Source: Actinomadura opuntiae
Lineage (GTDB): Bacteria; Actinomycetota; Actinomycetes; Streptosporangiales; Streptosporangiaceae
Reading direction: 5' to 3'
Length of the DNA stretch: 64,000 nt
Assembly (NCBI RefSeq): GCF_030283205.1
Contig: NZ_JASNWF010000018.1
Span: forward strand, 1-64,000
Both the position numbers and the translations under genes were made by a program. The notes under the pieces are model-generated. The model saw only the letters and a program-made list of their open reading frames with translations. It was not told the DNA's origin and ran no database searches. The stretch's first letter is position 1; each line of letters opens with the position of its first letter. Of this stretch, positions 15,830-25,500 are shown in pieces.

Positions 15830-15885
15830 GGCTCGCCTTCGGCGTCGCCTCCCCGCTCATGTCACGCGTTCGCGTGCCGGTTGAG
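15830..15885. repeat. Dispersed intergenic repeat, copy A
   Basis: This segment of about 56 nt aligns with 45729-45785 in the same orientation. Both begin GGCTCGCCTTCGGC, continue with TCGCC and a variable middle, and end with ACGCG(T/C)TCGCGTG followed by CGG. Copy A also lies in a 10-bp inverted repeat (15823-15832 with 15847-15856). It sits just past the stop of the minus-strand metallophosphoesterase, in a convergent gap. Confidence 0.6.
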
Positions 15886-15890
15886 GTCGT

Positions 15891-17657
15891 TTAGAACGGG
15901 GCGGGGACCAGGAGTTCGACGTTGCGGTCGGCGGGCTCGCCCCGGCGGTTCTCGGTGCGGTCCTGCCAGTCGTTGCCCGCCAGCTCGCGCGACAGCGACG
16001 CCAGATGGACGGGGTCGGCGAGGCGTCCGCCGTAGGAGGCGGGGCCGGCGGAGTCCAGGATCGTCGCGAAGATCGACAGGGTGCCGTCGCGGTTGTCGGC
16101 GAGTTCGACGATGCGGCTCTGCTGCGGGAAGTCGATGTGCGCGGCCGTGTTGACCTCCCAGAACCCGCCGCCGGCCTTGCGGGCGTGCGGGATGACCTGG
16201 TTGCGGTGCGTGTGCCCGTTCACCCACAGCACGACGTTCGGGTAGCGCAGCAGGAGTGCCTCGACCTCGTCGCCGAGGACGCGCCCGCCGCCGAGCGGGT
16301 TCGTCAGCGAGGCGATCGGGTGGTGGCTGAACAGGACGAACAGCCGGTCCTTGGCGGCGTGCCGGACGGTCGAGCCGTCGGGAGACAGGTAGCGGCTGCT
16401 GCCCGCTTTGAGCTGGGCTTCGAGCCACGCGAGCTGGGCCTTGTCGAGGGAGCCCTCGGAGTAGCCGTTCGGGTTGACGGTGTCGAGGACGAGCCCGCGG
16501 ACGACGCCGCGGTCGAAGGCGTAGTAGGCCGTCCCGTCGCGGAGGTTGGCCTGGGTGAAGCCGTGGCCGTGCAGCGACGCCGACGTGCGGAAGTGCTCGG
16601 CGACGACCTCGGCGCGCGACAGCATCCGCCGGTTCGGGTCGGGGGTGACCTGGCGGAACAGGCCGCCCGCTCCGCCTTGCTCGCGGCTGAGCCGGACGAG
16701 TTCGGCGGCGTCGGCCTTCTGCATCATGCGGGCGAGGCGCTGCGCCTGCGCGTCGTCCGCCGGGGCGCCGATCTTGATGCCGCCGGTCGCGAGACCGGAG
16801 ACGAGCGGGTTCACCGGCAGGTTGCCCTGGACGAGGCCGTCGTGGTTGCCGAAGGCGGCGAGCCACGGCATGGTCAGGCCGGTCGCCTGGAACGGGCGGC
16901 GCGCGGCGTCGATCAGGCCCTTGACGCGCGGGAACCCGTACTTCGCCATGGGGACGTCGGGCTGCGCGCCCGGCGGCGGTCCGTCCGGGTGCCAGAAGGC
17001 GCGGTCGTAGGACGCGAGGTCCATGACGCCCTCGTACCGGTTCGGGTCGCCGGAGTCGGGGCGGATCCGGCCGCCGTCGAGCAGGTCGATGATCCAGCGC
17101 AGCTCGTTGTACTGGACGTTGTCGGCGGCGTCGCCGGTGTTGATGGTGAACGACAGGCCGAGCCCGGTGGCGGGGCCGCGCCCGACCTTGTTGATCGCGC
17201 GGACCATCGCCTCGGCGACCTGGGTGGTGAGGATCTCCTGCGGCCGGTAGGCGCCCTCGACGGGCAGCATGCCGACCGCGTCCTTGAGCCGGTCGGCGAA
17301 CTCCACCCGCGCCGGGGACTGCGCGTCGACGATGTGCACGTCGGTGAGCTGCCCGAACGCCAGGACGCCGCGCCGGGCGGCGGCCCGTCCCGGGGAGGCG
17401 GTGCCGCCGAGGTCGCGGCGGAGCAGGTGCGGCTCACCCGGCCCGGCGGTCACCGGCCGGTAGCCGCCGGCGCCCGGCCTCCCGAGCACGTAGGTGCGGT
17501 CGAGGGTGGTGCCGGCGGCGGGGCCGCGCAGCGGGGGCGCCGCGGCGGCGGCCGGGCGCGCGGGGAACGCGGCGAGTCCGGTGGTGGCGATCCCCGCGCC
17601 GAGGGCGGCGCCCTTCAGGACGCGGCGGCGGCTGATCTCAGGAGTCACACGCCGCAT
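15891..17657 (-). CDS. Tat-exported metallophosphoesterase (TIGR03767-like)
   Basis: This 588-aa protein begins with a twin-arginine signal (SRRRVLKGAALGAG, residues 9-22, and an Ala-rich tail to about 41), so it is exported folded with its metals. The calcineurin-like phosphoesterase core has the metal motifs DVH (106-108), NTGDAADN, GNHDG, SHHP and NGHTH. Length and order match the TIGR03767 actinobacterial family. It probably acts outside the membrane on an unknown phosphoester. It is a monocistronic gene that converges on the M48 peptidase gene. Confidence 0.9.
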   Translation of the reverse strand: MRRVTPEISRRRVLKGAALGAGIATTGLAAFPARPAAAAAPPLRGPAAGTTLDRTYVLGRPGAGGYRPVTAGPGEPHLLRRDLGGTASPGRAAARRGVLAFGQLTDVHIVDAQSPARVEFADRLKDAVGMLPVEGAYRPQEILTTQVAEAMVRAINKVGRGPATGLGLSFTINTGDAADNVQYNELRWIIDLLDGGRIRPDSGDPNRYEGVMDLASYDRAFWHPDGPPPGAQPDVPMAKYGFPRVKGLIDAARRPFQATGLTMPWLAAFGNHDGLVQGNLPVNPLVSGLATGGIKIGAPADDAQAQRLARMMQKADAAELVRLSREQGGAGGLFRQVTPDPNRRMLSRAEVVAEHFRTSASLHGHGFTQANLRDGTAYYAFDRGVVRGLVLDTVNPNGYSEGSLDKAQLAWLEAQLKAGSSRYLSPDGSTVRHAAKDRLFVLFSHHPIASLTNPLGGGRVLGDEVEALLLRYPNVVLWVNGHTHRNQVIPHARKAGGGFWEVNTAAHIDFPQQSRIVELADNRDGTLSIFATILDSAGPASYGGRLADPVHLASLSRELAGNDWQDRTENRRGEPADRNVELLVPAPF

Positions 17658-17718
17658 CAGACCATGCCGGCCAACGTGACATCAAGGGTCAGAGTGTCAC
17701 AATCCGGCGCCCGTCCGG

Positions 17719-18975
17719 TCAGCCGCGGGTGTGGCCCTCCCCCGTCACGACGTACTTGGTCGAGGTCAGCTCCGGCAGCCCCATCGGCCCGCGCGCGTGC
17801 AGCTTCTGCGTGGAGATGCCGATCTCCGCGCCGAACCCGAACTCCTCGCCGTCGGTGAACCGCGTCGAGGCGTTCACCATCACCGCGGCCGAGTCGACCA
17901 GCGCGACGAACCGCTTCGCGGCCGGCTGCGACGTGGTCACGATCGCCTCGGTGTGGCCGGACCCGTACGTGCGGATGTGCGCGACGGCGTCCTCGAGGGA
18001 GTCGACGACGCGGGCCGCGATGTCCAGCGACAGGTACTCGGCGAACCAGTCGTCCTCGGTCGCCTCCACCACGTCGCCGCCGTACGAGCGGATCCGCTCG
18101 TCGCCGTGGACCGTGACCCCGGCCTCCTTGAGCGCTTCGAGCGCGCGCGGGACGAACGCGTCGGCGATGCCGGCGTGCACCAGGAACGTCTCGGCGGCGT
18201 TGCACACCGACGGGCGCTGCGTCTTGGCGTTCAGCAGGATGTCGACGGCCATGTCCACGTCGGCGGCGGCGTCCACGTACACCGCGCAGTTCCCGACGCC
18301 CGTCTCGATCACCGGGACGGTCGACTCCTCCACCACCGAGTTGATCAGCGACGCGCCGCCGCGCGGGATCAGCACGTCCACCAGCCCGCGCGCCCGCATC
18401 AGGTGCTTCACCGACTCCCGCGACGTGCCCGGGACGAGCTGCACCGCGTCCGCCGGCACCTCGGTCCGCGCCAGCGCCGCCTGCATCACCTGGACCAGCA
18501 CCGTGTTGGAGTCGTGCGCCGACGACGAGCCGCGCAGCATCGCCACGTTCCCGCTCTTCAGGCAGAGCGCCGCGGCGTCGACCGTCACGTTCGGGCGGCC
18601 CTCGTAGATGATCCCGACCACGCCGAGCGGCACCCGGATCTGCCGCAGCTCCAGCCCGTTCGGCAGCACGCTCCCGCGCACCGACTCGCCCACCGGGTCG
18701 GGCAGCACCGCGACCTTGCGGACCGCGTCGGCGATCCTGCCGATGCGGTCCTCGTCCAGGCTCAGCCGGTCGATCATGTACTCCGACGTGCCGTTCTCGC
18801 GGGCCCGGGCGACGTCCGACTCGTTCGCCTTGACGATCTCCGGGGCCGCGGCGACCAGCGCGTCCGCGATCGTGTGCAGCGCCGCGTCCTTCGCCGCCCG
18901 CGGCAGCGGCGCCAGCCCGGACGCCGCCTCCCGGGCGCGCCGCGCCACCCGCAGGAACTCCTCGCGCTCGCTCAT
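17719..18975 (-). CDS. proA: Gamma-glutamyl phosphate reductase
   Basis: This 418-aa ProA reduces gamma-glutamyl phosphate to glutamate semialdehyde with NADPH, the second step of proline synthesis. It has the aldehyde dehydrogenase fold, with the catalytic cysteine in TQRPSVCNAAETFLVH, plus the conserved VLIPRGGASLI and STRFTDGEEFGFGAEIGIST motifs. The ATG at 18975 has GAGGAG 8 nt upstream; this ribosome site lies in the second copy of a 17-bp duplication at the end of proB. It is the last gene of the rplU-rpmA-obg-proB-proA series. Confidence 0.97.
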   Translation of the reverse strand: MSEREEFLRVARRAREAASGLAPLPRAAKDAALHTIADALVAAAPEIVKANESDVARARENGTSEYMIDRLSLDEDRIGRIADAVRKVAVLPDPVGESVRGSVLPNGLELRQIRVPLGVVGIIYEGRPNVTVDAAALCLKSGNVAMLRGSSSAHDSNTVLVQVMQAALARTEVPADAVQLVPGTSRESVKHLMRARGLVDVLIPRGGASLINSVVEESTVPVIETGVGNCAVYVDAAADVDMAVDILLNAKTQRPSVCNAAETFLVHAGIADAFVPRALEALKEAGVTVHGDERIRSYGGDVVEATEDDWFAEYLSLDIAARVVDSLEDAVAHIRTYGSGHTEAIVTTSQPAAKRFVALVDSAAVMVNASTRFTDGEEFGFGAEIGISTQKLHARGPMGLPELTSTKYVVTGEGHTRG

Positions 18976-18986
18976 CGGCGCACTCC

Positions 18987-19020
18987 TCACTGCTCGGTCA
19001 GCATCACTGCTCGGTCAGGA
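18987..19020. repeat. 17-bp tandem duplication between proB and proA
   Basis: Units 18987-19003 and 19004-19020 match at 16 of 17 positions (TCACTGCTCGGTCAG core). One unit encodes the last residues LTEQ and stop of ProB; the other repeats the same bases in the intergenic space, including a second TGA, next to the proA ribosome site. Confidence 0.9.
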
Positions 19021-20116
19021 CGACCAGGTGGTCGCGATGGATGATCTCCCGCTCGTACTCGGCGCCCAGCTCGCGCGCCAGCCAGCGGGTCGAGCGCCCC
19101 ATCAGCTCGGGGATCTCGGACGCGTCGTAGTGCACCAGGCCGCGCGCCACGACCCGGCCGGCGGGGTCGCACAGGTCGACGGGGTCGCCCGCCGCGAAGT
19201 CGCCCTCGACGCCCGTCACGCCGGCGGGCAGCAGCGACTTGCCGCGCAGCACCACCGCGTCCACGGCGCCGGCGTCGAGCGTGACGCGTCCCTGGCCGGT
19301 GGTGGCGTGCGCGAGCCATAGCTGCCGGGTGGACATCCGGCGGCCGTCCGCCGGGTGGAACAGCGTGCCGACCCCGTCGCCCGACAGCGCGTGCGCGGCG
19401 GACGCGGCGTTCGTCAGCACCACCGGGATCCCCGCGATCCGGGCCGCCTCCACCTTGGTGATCATCCCGCCGGTGCCGACCCGCCCGGACCCGCCGAGCT
19501 CGACCCGCGCGAGGTCGTCCGGGCCGTGCACGTCGGTGATGCGGCGGACGCCGGGACGGCGCGGGTCGCCGGTGTAGAGCGCGTCCACGTCCGAGAGCAG
19601 GACCAGCGCGTCCGCGCGGACCAGGTGCGCGACCAGCGCCGCGAGCCGGTCGTTGTCGCCGAACCGGATCTCGTCGGTCGCGACGGTGTCGTTCTCGTTC
19701 ACGATCGGCAGGATCCCGAGCGTGATCAGCTGCTCAAGCGTGCGCTGCGCGTTGCGGTGGTGCGAGCGGCGGATCATGTCGTCGGCGGTGAGCAGCACCT
19801 GCCCGACCGTCACCCCGTACCGGGCGAACGAGGAGGTGTAGCGGGCGAACAGCAGGCCCTGCCCGACGCTCGCCGCGGCCTGCTGCGTCGCGAGGTCGCG
19901 CGGCCGTCGGACCAGCCCGAGCGGGCCGAGCCCCGCCGCGATCGCGCCGGACGACACGAACACGATCTCCGCGCCCCCGGCGCGGCGCGCGGCGAGCACG
20001 TCCACCAGCGCGTCGATGCGGTCCGCGTCGATCGTGCCCTGCGGGGTGGTCAGCGACGACGACCCCGCCTTCACCACGATCCGGCGGGCCTTGGCGATCG
20101 CCTCGCGCTCGCTCAT
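19004..20116 (-). CDS. proB: Glutamate 5-kinase
   Basis: This 370-aa ProB phosphorylates glutamate with ATP, the first and feedback-controlled step of proline synthesis. The amino-acid-kinase domain shows VVKAGSSSL (about 14-22), VSSGAIAAG, IVNENDTVATDE and FGDNDRLAALVA. A C-terminal PUA domain (from about residue 280) is present, as in long ProB enzymes. The ATG has a GAGGAGAGAGG site upstream. It is transcribed with obg upstream and proA downstream. Confidence 0.97.
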   Translation of the reverse strand: MSEREAIAKARRIVVKAGSSSLTTPQGTIDADRIDALVDVLAARRAGGAEIVFVSSGAIAAGLGPLGLVRRPRDLATQQAAASVGQGLLFARYTSSFARYGVTVGQVLLTADDMIRRSHHRNAQRTLEQLITLGILPIVNENDTVATDEIRFGDNDRLAALVAHLVRADALVLLSDVDALYTGDPRRPGVRRITDVHGPDDLARVELGGSGRVGTGGMITKVEAARIAGIPVVLTNAASAAHALSGDGVGTLFHPADGRRMSTRQLWLAHATTGQGRVTLDAGAVDAVVLRGKSLLPAGVTGVEGDFAAGDPVDLCDPAGRVVARGLVHYDASEIPELMGRSTRWLARELGAEYEREIIHRDHLVVLTEQ

Positions 20117-20147
20117 GGACGCCTCTCTCCTCGGGGGTGCTGCGGTA

Positions 20148-21545
20148 CTACAGGTAGCCGTCGAGACGGCGATCGGTGCCGCGGGGGCCGAGACCGGCCT
20201 CGCCTGCGGGGATCTCCGGCTCCCAGTCGAACACGATCGAGTCGTCCGGCGTGCCGATCAGCACCGTCGCGCCCGCGCTCGCCCCGGCCTCGGTCAGCGC
20301 GTTCTCCACGCCGAGCCGCGCCAGCCGGTCGGCCAGGTACCCGACGGCCTCCTCGTTGGCGAAGTCGGTCTGCCGCAGCCACCGCACCGGCTTCGCGCCG
20401 GTGATCAGGTAGGTGTTGTCGCCGAGGTCCTTCACCTCGAAGTCGGCGTCCCCGCCGACCGGCTCCGGCCGGATCACGATCCGGGTCGGCTCCGCCGGCG
20501 GCAGCGACGCCCGGTGCTCCTCGACCATCGCCGCCATCGCGAACGACAGCTCCCGCAGCCCCTCGTGGGAGGCCGCGGACACCTCGAACACCTTCAGCCC
20601 GCGCGCCTCGAACTCGGGACGGATCATCTCGGCGAGGTCGCGCGCGTCCGGCACGTCCACCTTGTTCAGCACCACGATGCGGGGGCGGTCCGACAGCGGC
20701 CGGTCGCCGAGGACCCGGTCGTAGGCCTGCAGCTCGCGCTCGATGACCTCGAAGTCGCTGACCGGGTCGCGGCCCGGCTCGGGCGTCGCGCAGTCCAGCA
20801 CGTGCGCGAGCGTCGAGGACCGCTCGATGTGGCGCAGGAACTCCAGGCCGAGGCCGCGGCCCTCGCTGGCGCCCTCGATCAGCCCCGGCACGTCCGCGAC
20901 GGTGAACGTGGTGTCCCCCGCCGAGACCACCCCGAGGTTCGGGACCAGCGTGGTGAACGGGTAGTCGGCGATCTTCGGCTTGGCCGCCGACAGCGCCGCG
21001 ATCAGCGACGACTTGCCGGCGCTGGGGAAGCCGACGAGCGCGACGTCCGCGACGCTCTTCAGCTCCAGCACCACGTCGCGCTCCTCGCCCGGCTCGCCGA
21101 GCAGCGCGAAGCCGGGCGCCTTGCGCTTGGCCGAGGCCAGCGCCGCGTTGCCGAGCCCGCCGTGCCCGCCGCGCGCGATGACGAACCGGGTGCCCTCCCC
21201 GACCAGGTCGGCGAGGATCGTGTCGCCCTCCTTCACCACGGTGCCGTCCGGGACGGGCAGCACCACGTCCGCGCCGTCCGCGCCCGTGCGGTGCCCGCCC
21301 TGCCCGGGACGCCCGTTCGCCGCCTTGCGGTGCGGGCGCCGGTGGTACTCCAGCAGGCTCGCCGCGTTGGAGTCGACGACCAGCACGACGCTGCCGCCGC
21401 GCCCGCCGTTGGCCCCGTCCGGACCGCCGAGCGGCTTGAACTTCTCCCGGTGGATCGACGCGCAGCCGTTGCCCCCGGCGCCCGCGGCGACGTGCAGCAC
21501 CACCCGGTCGACGAACTGCGCGCCCGAACCCGCTCCAGCGGCCAC
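20148..21545 (-). CDS. obg: GTPase ObgE/CgtA
   Basis: This 465-aa Obg GTPase acts in 50S ribosome maturation and the stringent response. It has the glycine-rich Obg fold (VLHVAAGAGGNGCASIHREK, GGPDGANGGRGG), a G domain with GFPSAGKSS (172-180), DVPGLIEGA and NKVD, and the C-terminal OCT domain of Gram-positive members (LTEAGASAGATVLIG). I chose GTG 21545, which has GAGGAGG 8 nt upstream; the upstream in-frame extension is unlikely. It follows rplU-rpmA, the classic order. Confidence 0.97.
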   Translation of the reverse strand: MAAGAGSGAQFVDRVVLHVAAGAGGNGCASIHREKFKPLGGPDGANGGRGGSVVLVVDSNAASLLEYHRRPHRKAANGRPGQGGHRTGADGADVVLPVPDGTVVKEGDTILADLVGEGTRFVIARGGHGGLGNAALASAKRKAPGFALLGEPGEERDVVLELKSVADVALVGFPSAGKSSLIAALSAAKPKIADYPFTTLVPNLGVVSAGDTTFTVADVPGLIEGASEGRGLGLEFLRHIERSSTLAHVLDCATPEPGRDPVSDFEVIERELQAYDRVLGDRPLSDRPRIVVLNKVDVPDARDLAEMIRPEFEARGLKVFEVSAASHEGLRELSFAMAAMVEEHRASLPPAEPTRIVIRPEPVGGDADFEVKDLGDNTYLITGAKPVRWLRQTDFANEEAVGYLADRLARLGVENALTEAGASAGATVLIGTPDDSIVFDWEPEIPAGEAGLGPRGTDRRLDGYL

Positions 21546-21601
21546 GGTGGATCCTCCTCGGTGTACGGCCCTGAACAGGGCGGCGGCCCATGAACAGGGC
21601 A

Positions 21602-21631
21602 AAGGGGCGGACCATCAGCGGTCCGCCCCTT
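21602..21631. other. Hairpin between rpmA and obg
   Basis: A 12-bp perfect stem (AAGGGGCGGACC and its complement, 21602-21613 and 21620-21631) with a 6-nt loop lies between rpmA and obg. There is no T run after it on the minus strand, so it may be a partial terminator or a processing or stability element that lowers obg expression relative to the ribosomal protein genes. Confidence 0.65.
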
Positions 21632-21654
21632 GGAAAACGTCTGATGCAGGCGGA

Positions 21655-21912
21655 CTACTCCGCCGGCGGGACGATGCTCACGGCGTTGCGGCCGCGGTAC
21701 CGGCCGAACTGCACCGCGCCCGCGACCAGCGCGAACAGCGTGTCGTCGCCGCCGCGGCCGACGCCCGGGCCGGGGTGGAAGTGGGTGCCGCGCTGGCGGA
21801 CGATGATCTCGCCGGCGTTGACGACCTGGCCGCCGAACCGCTTCACGCCCAGCCGCTGGGCGTTGGAGTCGCGACCGTTACGGCTGGACGATGCGCCCTT
21901 CTTGTGTGCCAT
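21655..21912 (-). CDS. rpmA: Ribosomal protein L27
   Basis: This 85-aa L27 starts MAHKKGASSSRNGRDSNAQR, the conserved N-terminus that reaches the peptidyl transferase centre of the 50S subunit, and continues with LGVKRFGGQ and HPGPGVGRGGDDTLFA. No N-terminal extension of the Firmicutes type is present. It lies 14 bp after rplU and is co-transcribed with it. Confidence 0.98.
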   Translation of the reverse strand: MAHKKGASSSRNGRDSNAQRLGVKRFGGQVVNAGEIIVRQRGTHFHPGPGVGRGGDDTLFALVAGAVQFGRYRGRNAVSIVPPAE

Positions 21913-21926
21913 GTGACCGCTCTCCC

Positions 21927-22241
21927 TTACTTCCCGGAGCCGATGCCGGTGATCTTGACCTCGGTGTACGGCTGACGGTGCCCCATCCGCCGCTTGTACC
22001 CGGTCTTGTTCCGGTAGTGCATGATGTTGATCTTCGGGCCCTTGACCGCGCCGAGGATCTCGGCGGTCACCTCGTACCCGGCGAGGTCGGCCGCCTTGCT
22101 GACGACGTTGTCGCCGTCCACGACCAGCAGGGCCTGAAGCTTGACGGTCGAGCCGACCTCGCCGGTCAGCTTGTCGACGGTCAGCACGTCGTCGACGGCG
22201 ACCTTCTCCTGCCGACCGCCTGCGCGGACAATCGCGTACAC
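21927..22241 (-). CDS. rplU: Ribosomal protein L21
   Basis: This 104-aa L21 of the 50S subunit begins MYAIVRAGGRQEKVAVDDV and ends with the conserved KTGYKRRMGHRQPYTEVKI segment. The length is typical. It is the first gene of the rplU-rpmA-obg unit, separated from the upstream rne gene by about 300 bp that contain a terminator for rne. Confidence 0.98.
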   Translation of the reverse strand: MYAIVRAGGRQEKVAVDDVLTVDKLTGEVGSTVKLQALLVVDGDNVVSKAADLAGYEVTAEILGAVKGPKINIMHYRNKTGYKRRMGHRQPYTEVKITGIGSGK

Positions 22242-22511
22242 CGCGGAAACCTCTCGTCTGCGCGCGCTTCCGGACTGAACCGGTCCCGCGCGTGGCTTAC
22301 ACCAGCCCCCGGATGGGGGCCTACCCCCGGCACCGGGCCGAGGGCGGCACGCCGGGGGCGGGCCCCTGGCGCTCTCTGCTCGTCCTCACCGGATCGGCGA
22401 GGTGCGCGCCGGACGAACCCCGGACGGTGCTCGCGGCGCTGTATCGGGTGGCGCGTCGTCAAACGCGCCGACCTCCGAGTGTACTGGACGCCCGGACCCC
22501 AAAGCGAACCT
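22242..22511. other. Gene-free interval upstream of rplU
   Basis: No gene is supported in this stretch. It must contain the rplU promoter and 5' leader on the minus strand. A TTGACG hexamer occurs near 22466-22461 (minus), but I cannot pair it with a convincing -10 box. Several GC-rich inverted segments suggest a structured leader; no known ribosomal leader motif is recognisable by eye. Confidence 0.4.
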
Positions 22512-22543
22512 GCGCCGGCCCGGGGCCTCCCCCGGGCCGGCGC
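22512..22543 (-). terminator. Hairpin terminator after rne
   Basis: A 13-bp perfect GC stem (22512-22524 with 22531-22543) and a 6-nt loop start 5 nt past the rne stop codon on the minus strand. There is no long T run, which is common for actinomycete terminators. Confidence 0.7.
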
Positions 22544-22547
22544 GGGA

Positions 22548-25500
22548 TCACTCGCTGTCCGCCTGCGCCGTCGCGCGGCGGCGGGTGCGGCGGCGGCGCG
22601 GGGCCTCCTCGTCGCCGGACGCCGCGTCGGGACCGGCGCCGTTCTCGGACGCGGCCGGCACCGGGGCGGCGCCGTTCGCATCGGCCGGGACGTCGGCCGG
22701 CTCGTCGGCCAGCTCGTCGGCCGGAACGTCGACCGGCTCGTCGTCGAGGATGCCGGGCGAGGTGCCGGCGACCTCCTCGGCGGCGTCCGCCGCCTCGACC
22801 GCGGCCTGCGCCGGCGGCTCCTCGCCGTCGACCTCGGGCGGCGGGCCGGCGGGGCGCTTGGCGGGGCGGGACCTCTTCGGCCGCGACCGTGCCGGCTCGG
22901 GCCGCGCGGCCTCCGGCTCCTCGGCCGGGACGTCGGCCGGCTCGGCCGGCTCCTTCTTCGCCTCGTGCCGGGCCAGCTTGTCCTCGACGGCCTTCTCGAC
23001 CTCGCCCTTGCGCTTGCGGCGGCGGCCGGACTCCTTGCCCGCGGCCTTCTCGGGCTTCAGCTCGACCGGGCTGAGGTGGACGTGGATGCCGCGGCCGTTG
23101 CACGACTCGCAGGTCTCCGAGAACGCCTCGACCAGGCCCTGGCCGACGCGCTTGCGCGTCATCTGGACCAGCCCGAGCGAGGTCACCTCGGCGACCTGGT
23201 GCTTGGTACGGTCCCGCGACAGGCACTCGACGAGGCGGCGCAGCACCAGGTCGCGGTTGCTCTCCAGCACCATGTCGATGAAGTCGATCACGATGATGCC
23301 GCCGATGTCGCGCAGCCGGAGCTGGCGGACGATCTCCTCGGCCGCCTCCAGGTTGTTGCGGGTGACGGTCTCCTCGAGGTTGCCGCCCTGCCCGGTGAAC
23401 TTGCCGGTGTTGACGTCGATGACCGTCATCGCCTCGGTCTTGTCGATCACCAGCGAGCCGCCGGACGGCAGCCACACCTTGCGGTCGAGGGCCTTGGCGA
23501 TCTGCTCGTCGATCCGGAACGCGCCCAGCACGTCCTGGTCGCCGGTCCAGCGCTCGACGCGGTCGGCGAGGTGCGGCGCGACGTACTCGACGTAGTCCGA
23601 GACGGTGTCCCAGGCGCCGTCGCCGGAGACGACGAGCTTGGCGAAGTCCTCGTTGAAGATGTCGCGGACGACCCGGATCGTCAGGTCGGGCTCGCCGTAC
23701 AGCAGCGACGGCGCCGAGGCGGTCTTGACCTTCTTCTGGATGGTCTCCCACTGGGCGGCCAGGCGCGAGACGTCGCGGCCGAGCTCCTCCTCGGTGGCGC
23801 CCTCGGCGGCGGTGCGGACGATCACGCCCGCGTGCTCCGGCATGACCTTCTTCAGGATCGACTTCAGCCGGCTGCGCTCCTTGTCGGGCAGCTTGCGGCT
23901 GATGCCGGTCATCGAGCCGTCCGGCACGTACACCAGGTAGCGGCCGGGCAGCGAGACCTGGCTGGTCAGCCGGGCGCCCTTGTGGCCGAGCGGGTCCTTG
24001 GTGACCTGCACCAGCACCGACTGGCCGGACTTCAGCGCCGACTCGATCCGGCGCGGCTGGCCCACCAGGCCGGCGACGTCCCAGTTGACCTCGCCCGCGT
24101 ACAGCACGGCGTTGCGGCCCTTGCCGATGTCGACGAACGCCGCCTCCATCGAGGGCAGCACGTTCTGCACCTTGCCGAGGTAGACGTTGCCCACGTACGA
24201 CTGGTGCGTCGCGCGGTTGACGTAGTGCTCGACGAGGACGTCGTCCTCCAGGACGGCGATCTGCGTGCGGTCGCCCTCCTGCCGCACGACCATGACCCGC
24301 TCGACGGCCTCGCGGCGCGCCAGGAACTCGGCCTCGGTGATCACCGGCGGGCGGCGGCGGCCCTGCTCGCGGCCCTCGCGGCGGCGCTGCTTCTTGGCCT
24401 CCAGCCGGGTCGAGCCGCGCACGGACTGGACCTCGTCCTCGGCGGCGGCGCGCTCCTCGCGGGCGGTGCGCACGTGCACGACGGTGTTCGGCGGGTCGTC
24501 GGGGGTGCCGGCCTCGGTCTCGACGCCCGACCGGCGCCTGCGGCGGCGGCGCCGGCGGCTGCCGGCCGGGCCGCCCTCGCCGTCGTCGTCCTCGTCGTCG
24601 TGGTCGGCCTCGGCGGCCTGCTCTTCCTTGTCCTTTTCCTTGTCCTTGGCCTTGGCGGACTTGGACCGGCCCCTGGCGGGCTTGGCGGCCTCGGCGTCCT
24701 TGTCGGCCTCCTTGTCCGCGCCCTTGGCGGTGTCCTTGCCGGTGTCCTTGGAGGCGTCCTTGTCCCGGGCCTCGGGGGCCTCGGTCTCGTCGGCCTCGTC
24801 CTCGCCGCCCTCCTTGCCGCCGCGGCCGCGGCCCCGGCCGCCCCTGCGGCGGCGCCGGCGCGAGGGCCGGTCGTCGGAGTCGTCCTCGTCGGACGGGCCG
24901 TGGTCGCCCTCGTCCTCGCCGGTGTCCTGGTCCTGGTCGGCGGGTTCGGCCTTCGGCTCGGCGGCGCCCGGCGCCGGCGGCTCGGCCTTCGGCTGCGGCG
25001 GCTGGAACACGACCATGGGCGGCTGGAACGTCACGCCCGGGACGCCGACGCCGCTGGCGGGCTCGGCCTCCGACACCTGGCCGGCGTCCGGCTCGGCGCC
25101 GGCGACCGGGACGGAGGGCACCTCCGGAACCGACGGCACCGCCGGGACCCTCGGCGCCGCGGGCGGCGCGGAGGCGTCCTCCGCGGCGGCCTTCTCACTG
25201 GCGGCCGTGGTGCGGCGGGCGCGGGTACGGGTGCGGCGTGCGGGCTCGGCGGGGGCCTCGGCGGCGGGCTCACCGGCGGGCTCGGCGGCCGTGGGCTCGG
25301 CGTCCTGCGCGGGCTCGGCGGCGATCTCCGGGGACGTCTCGGCGCCCGTCGGAGGCACGGGCTCGGCGGTCTCGGCGGCCTTCGCGGCGCGGGTCCTGGT
25401 GCGGGTCCGGGTCGCCTTCTTCGCGGGCGGCTCGGCCGCGGGCTCCGGCTCGGCCGCCGGCTCCGAGGCCTCCGCGGGGGCCGCGGCGGCGGGGGACTCG

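Noticed and set aside
22242..22547. Ribosomal-protein L21 leader or riboswitch upstream of rplU
   Set aside because: GC-rich inverted segments are present, but no recognisable conserved leader motif could be traced by eye.
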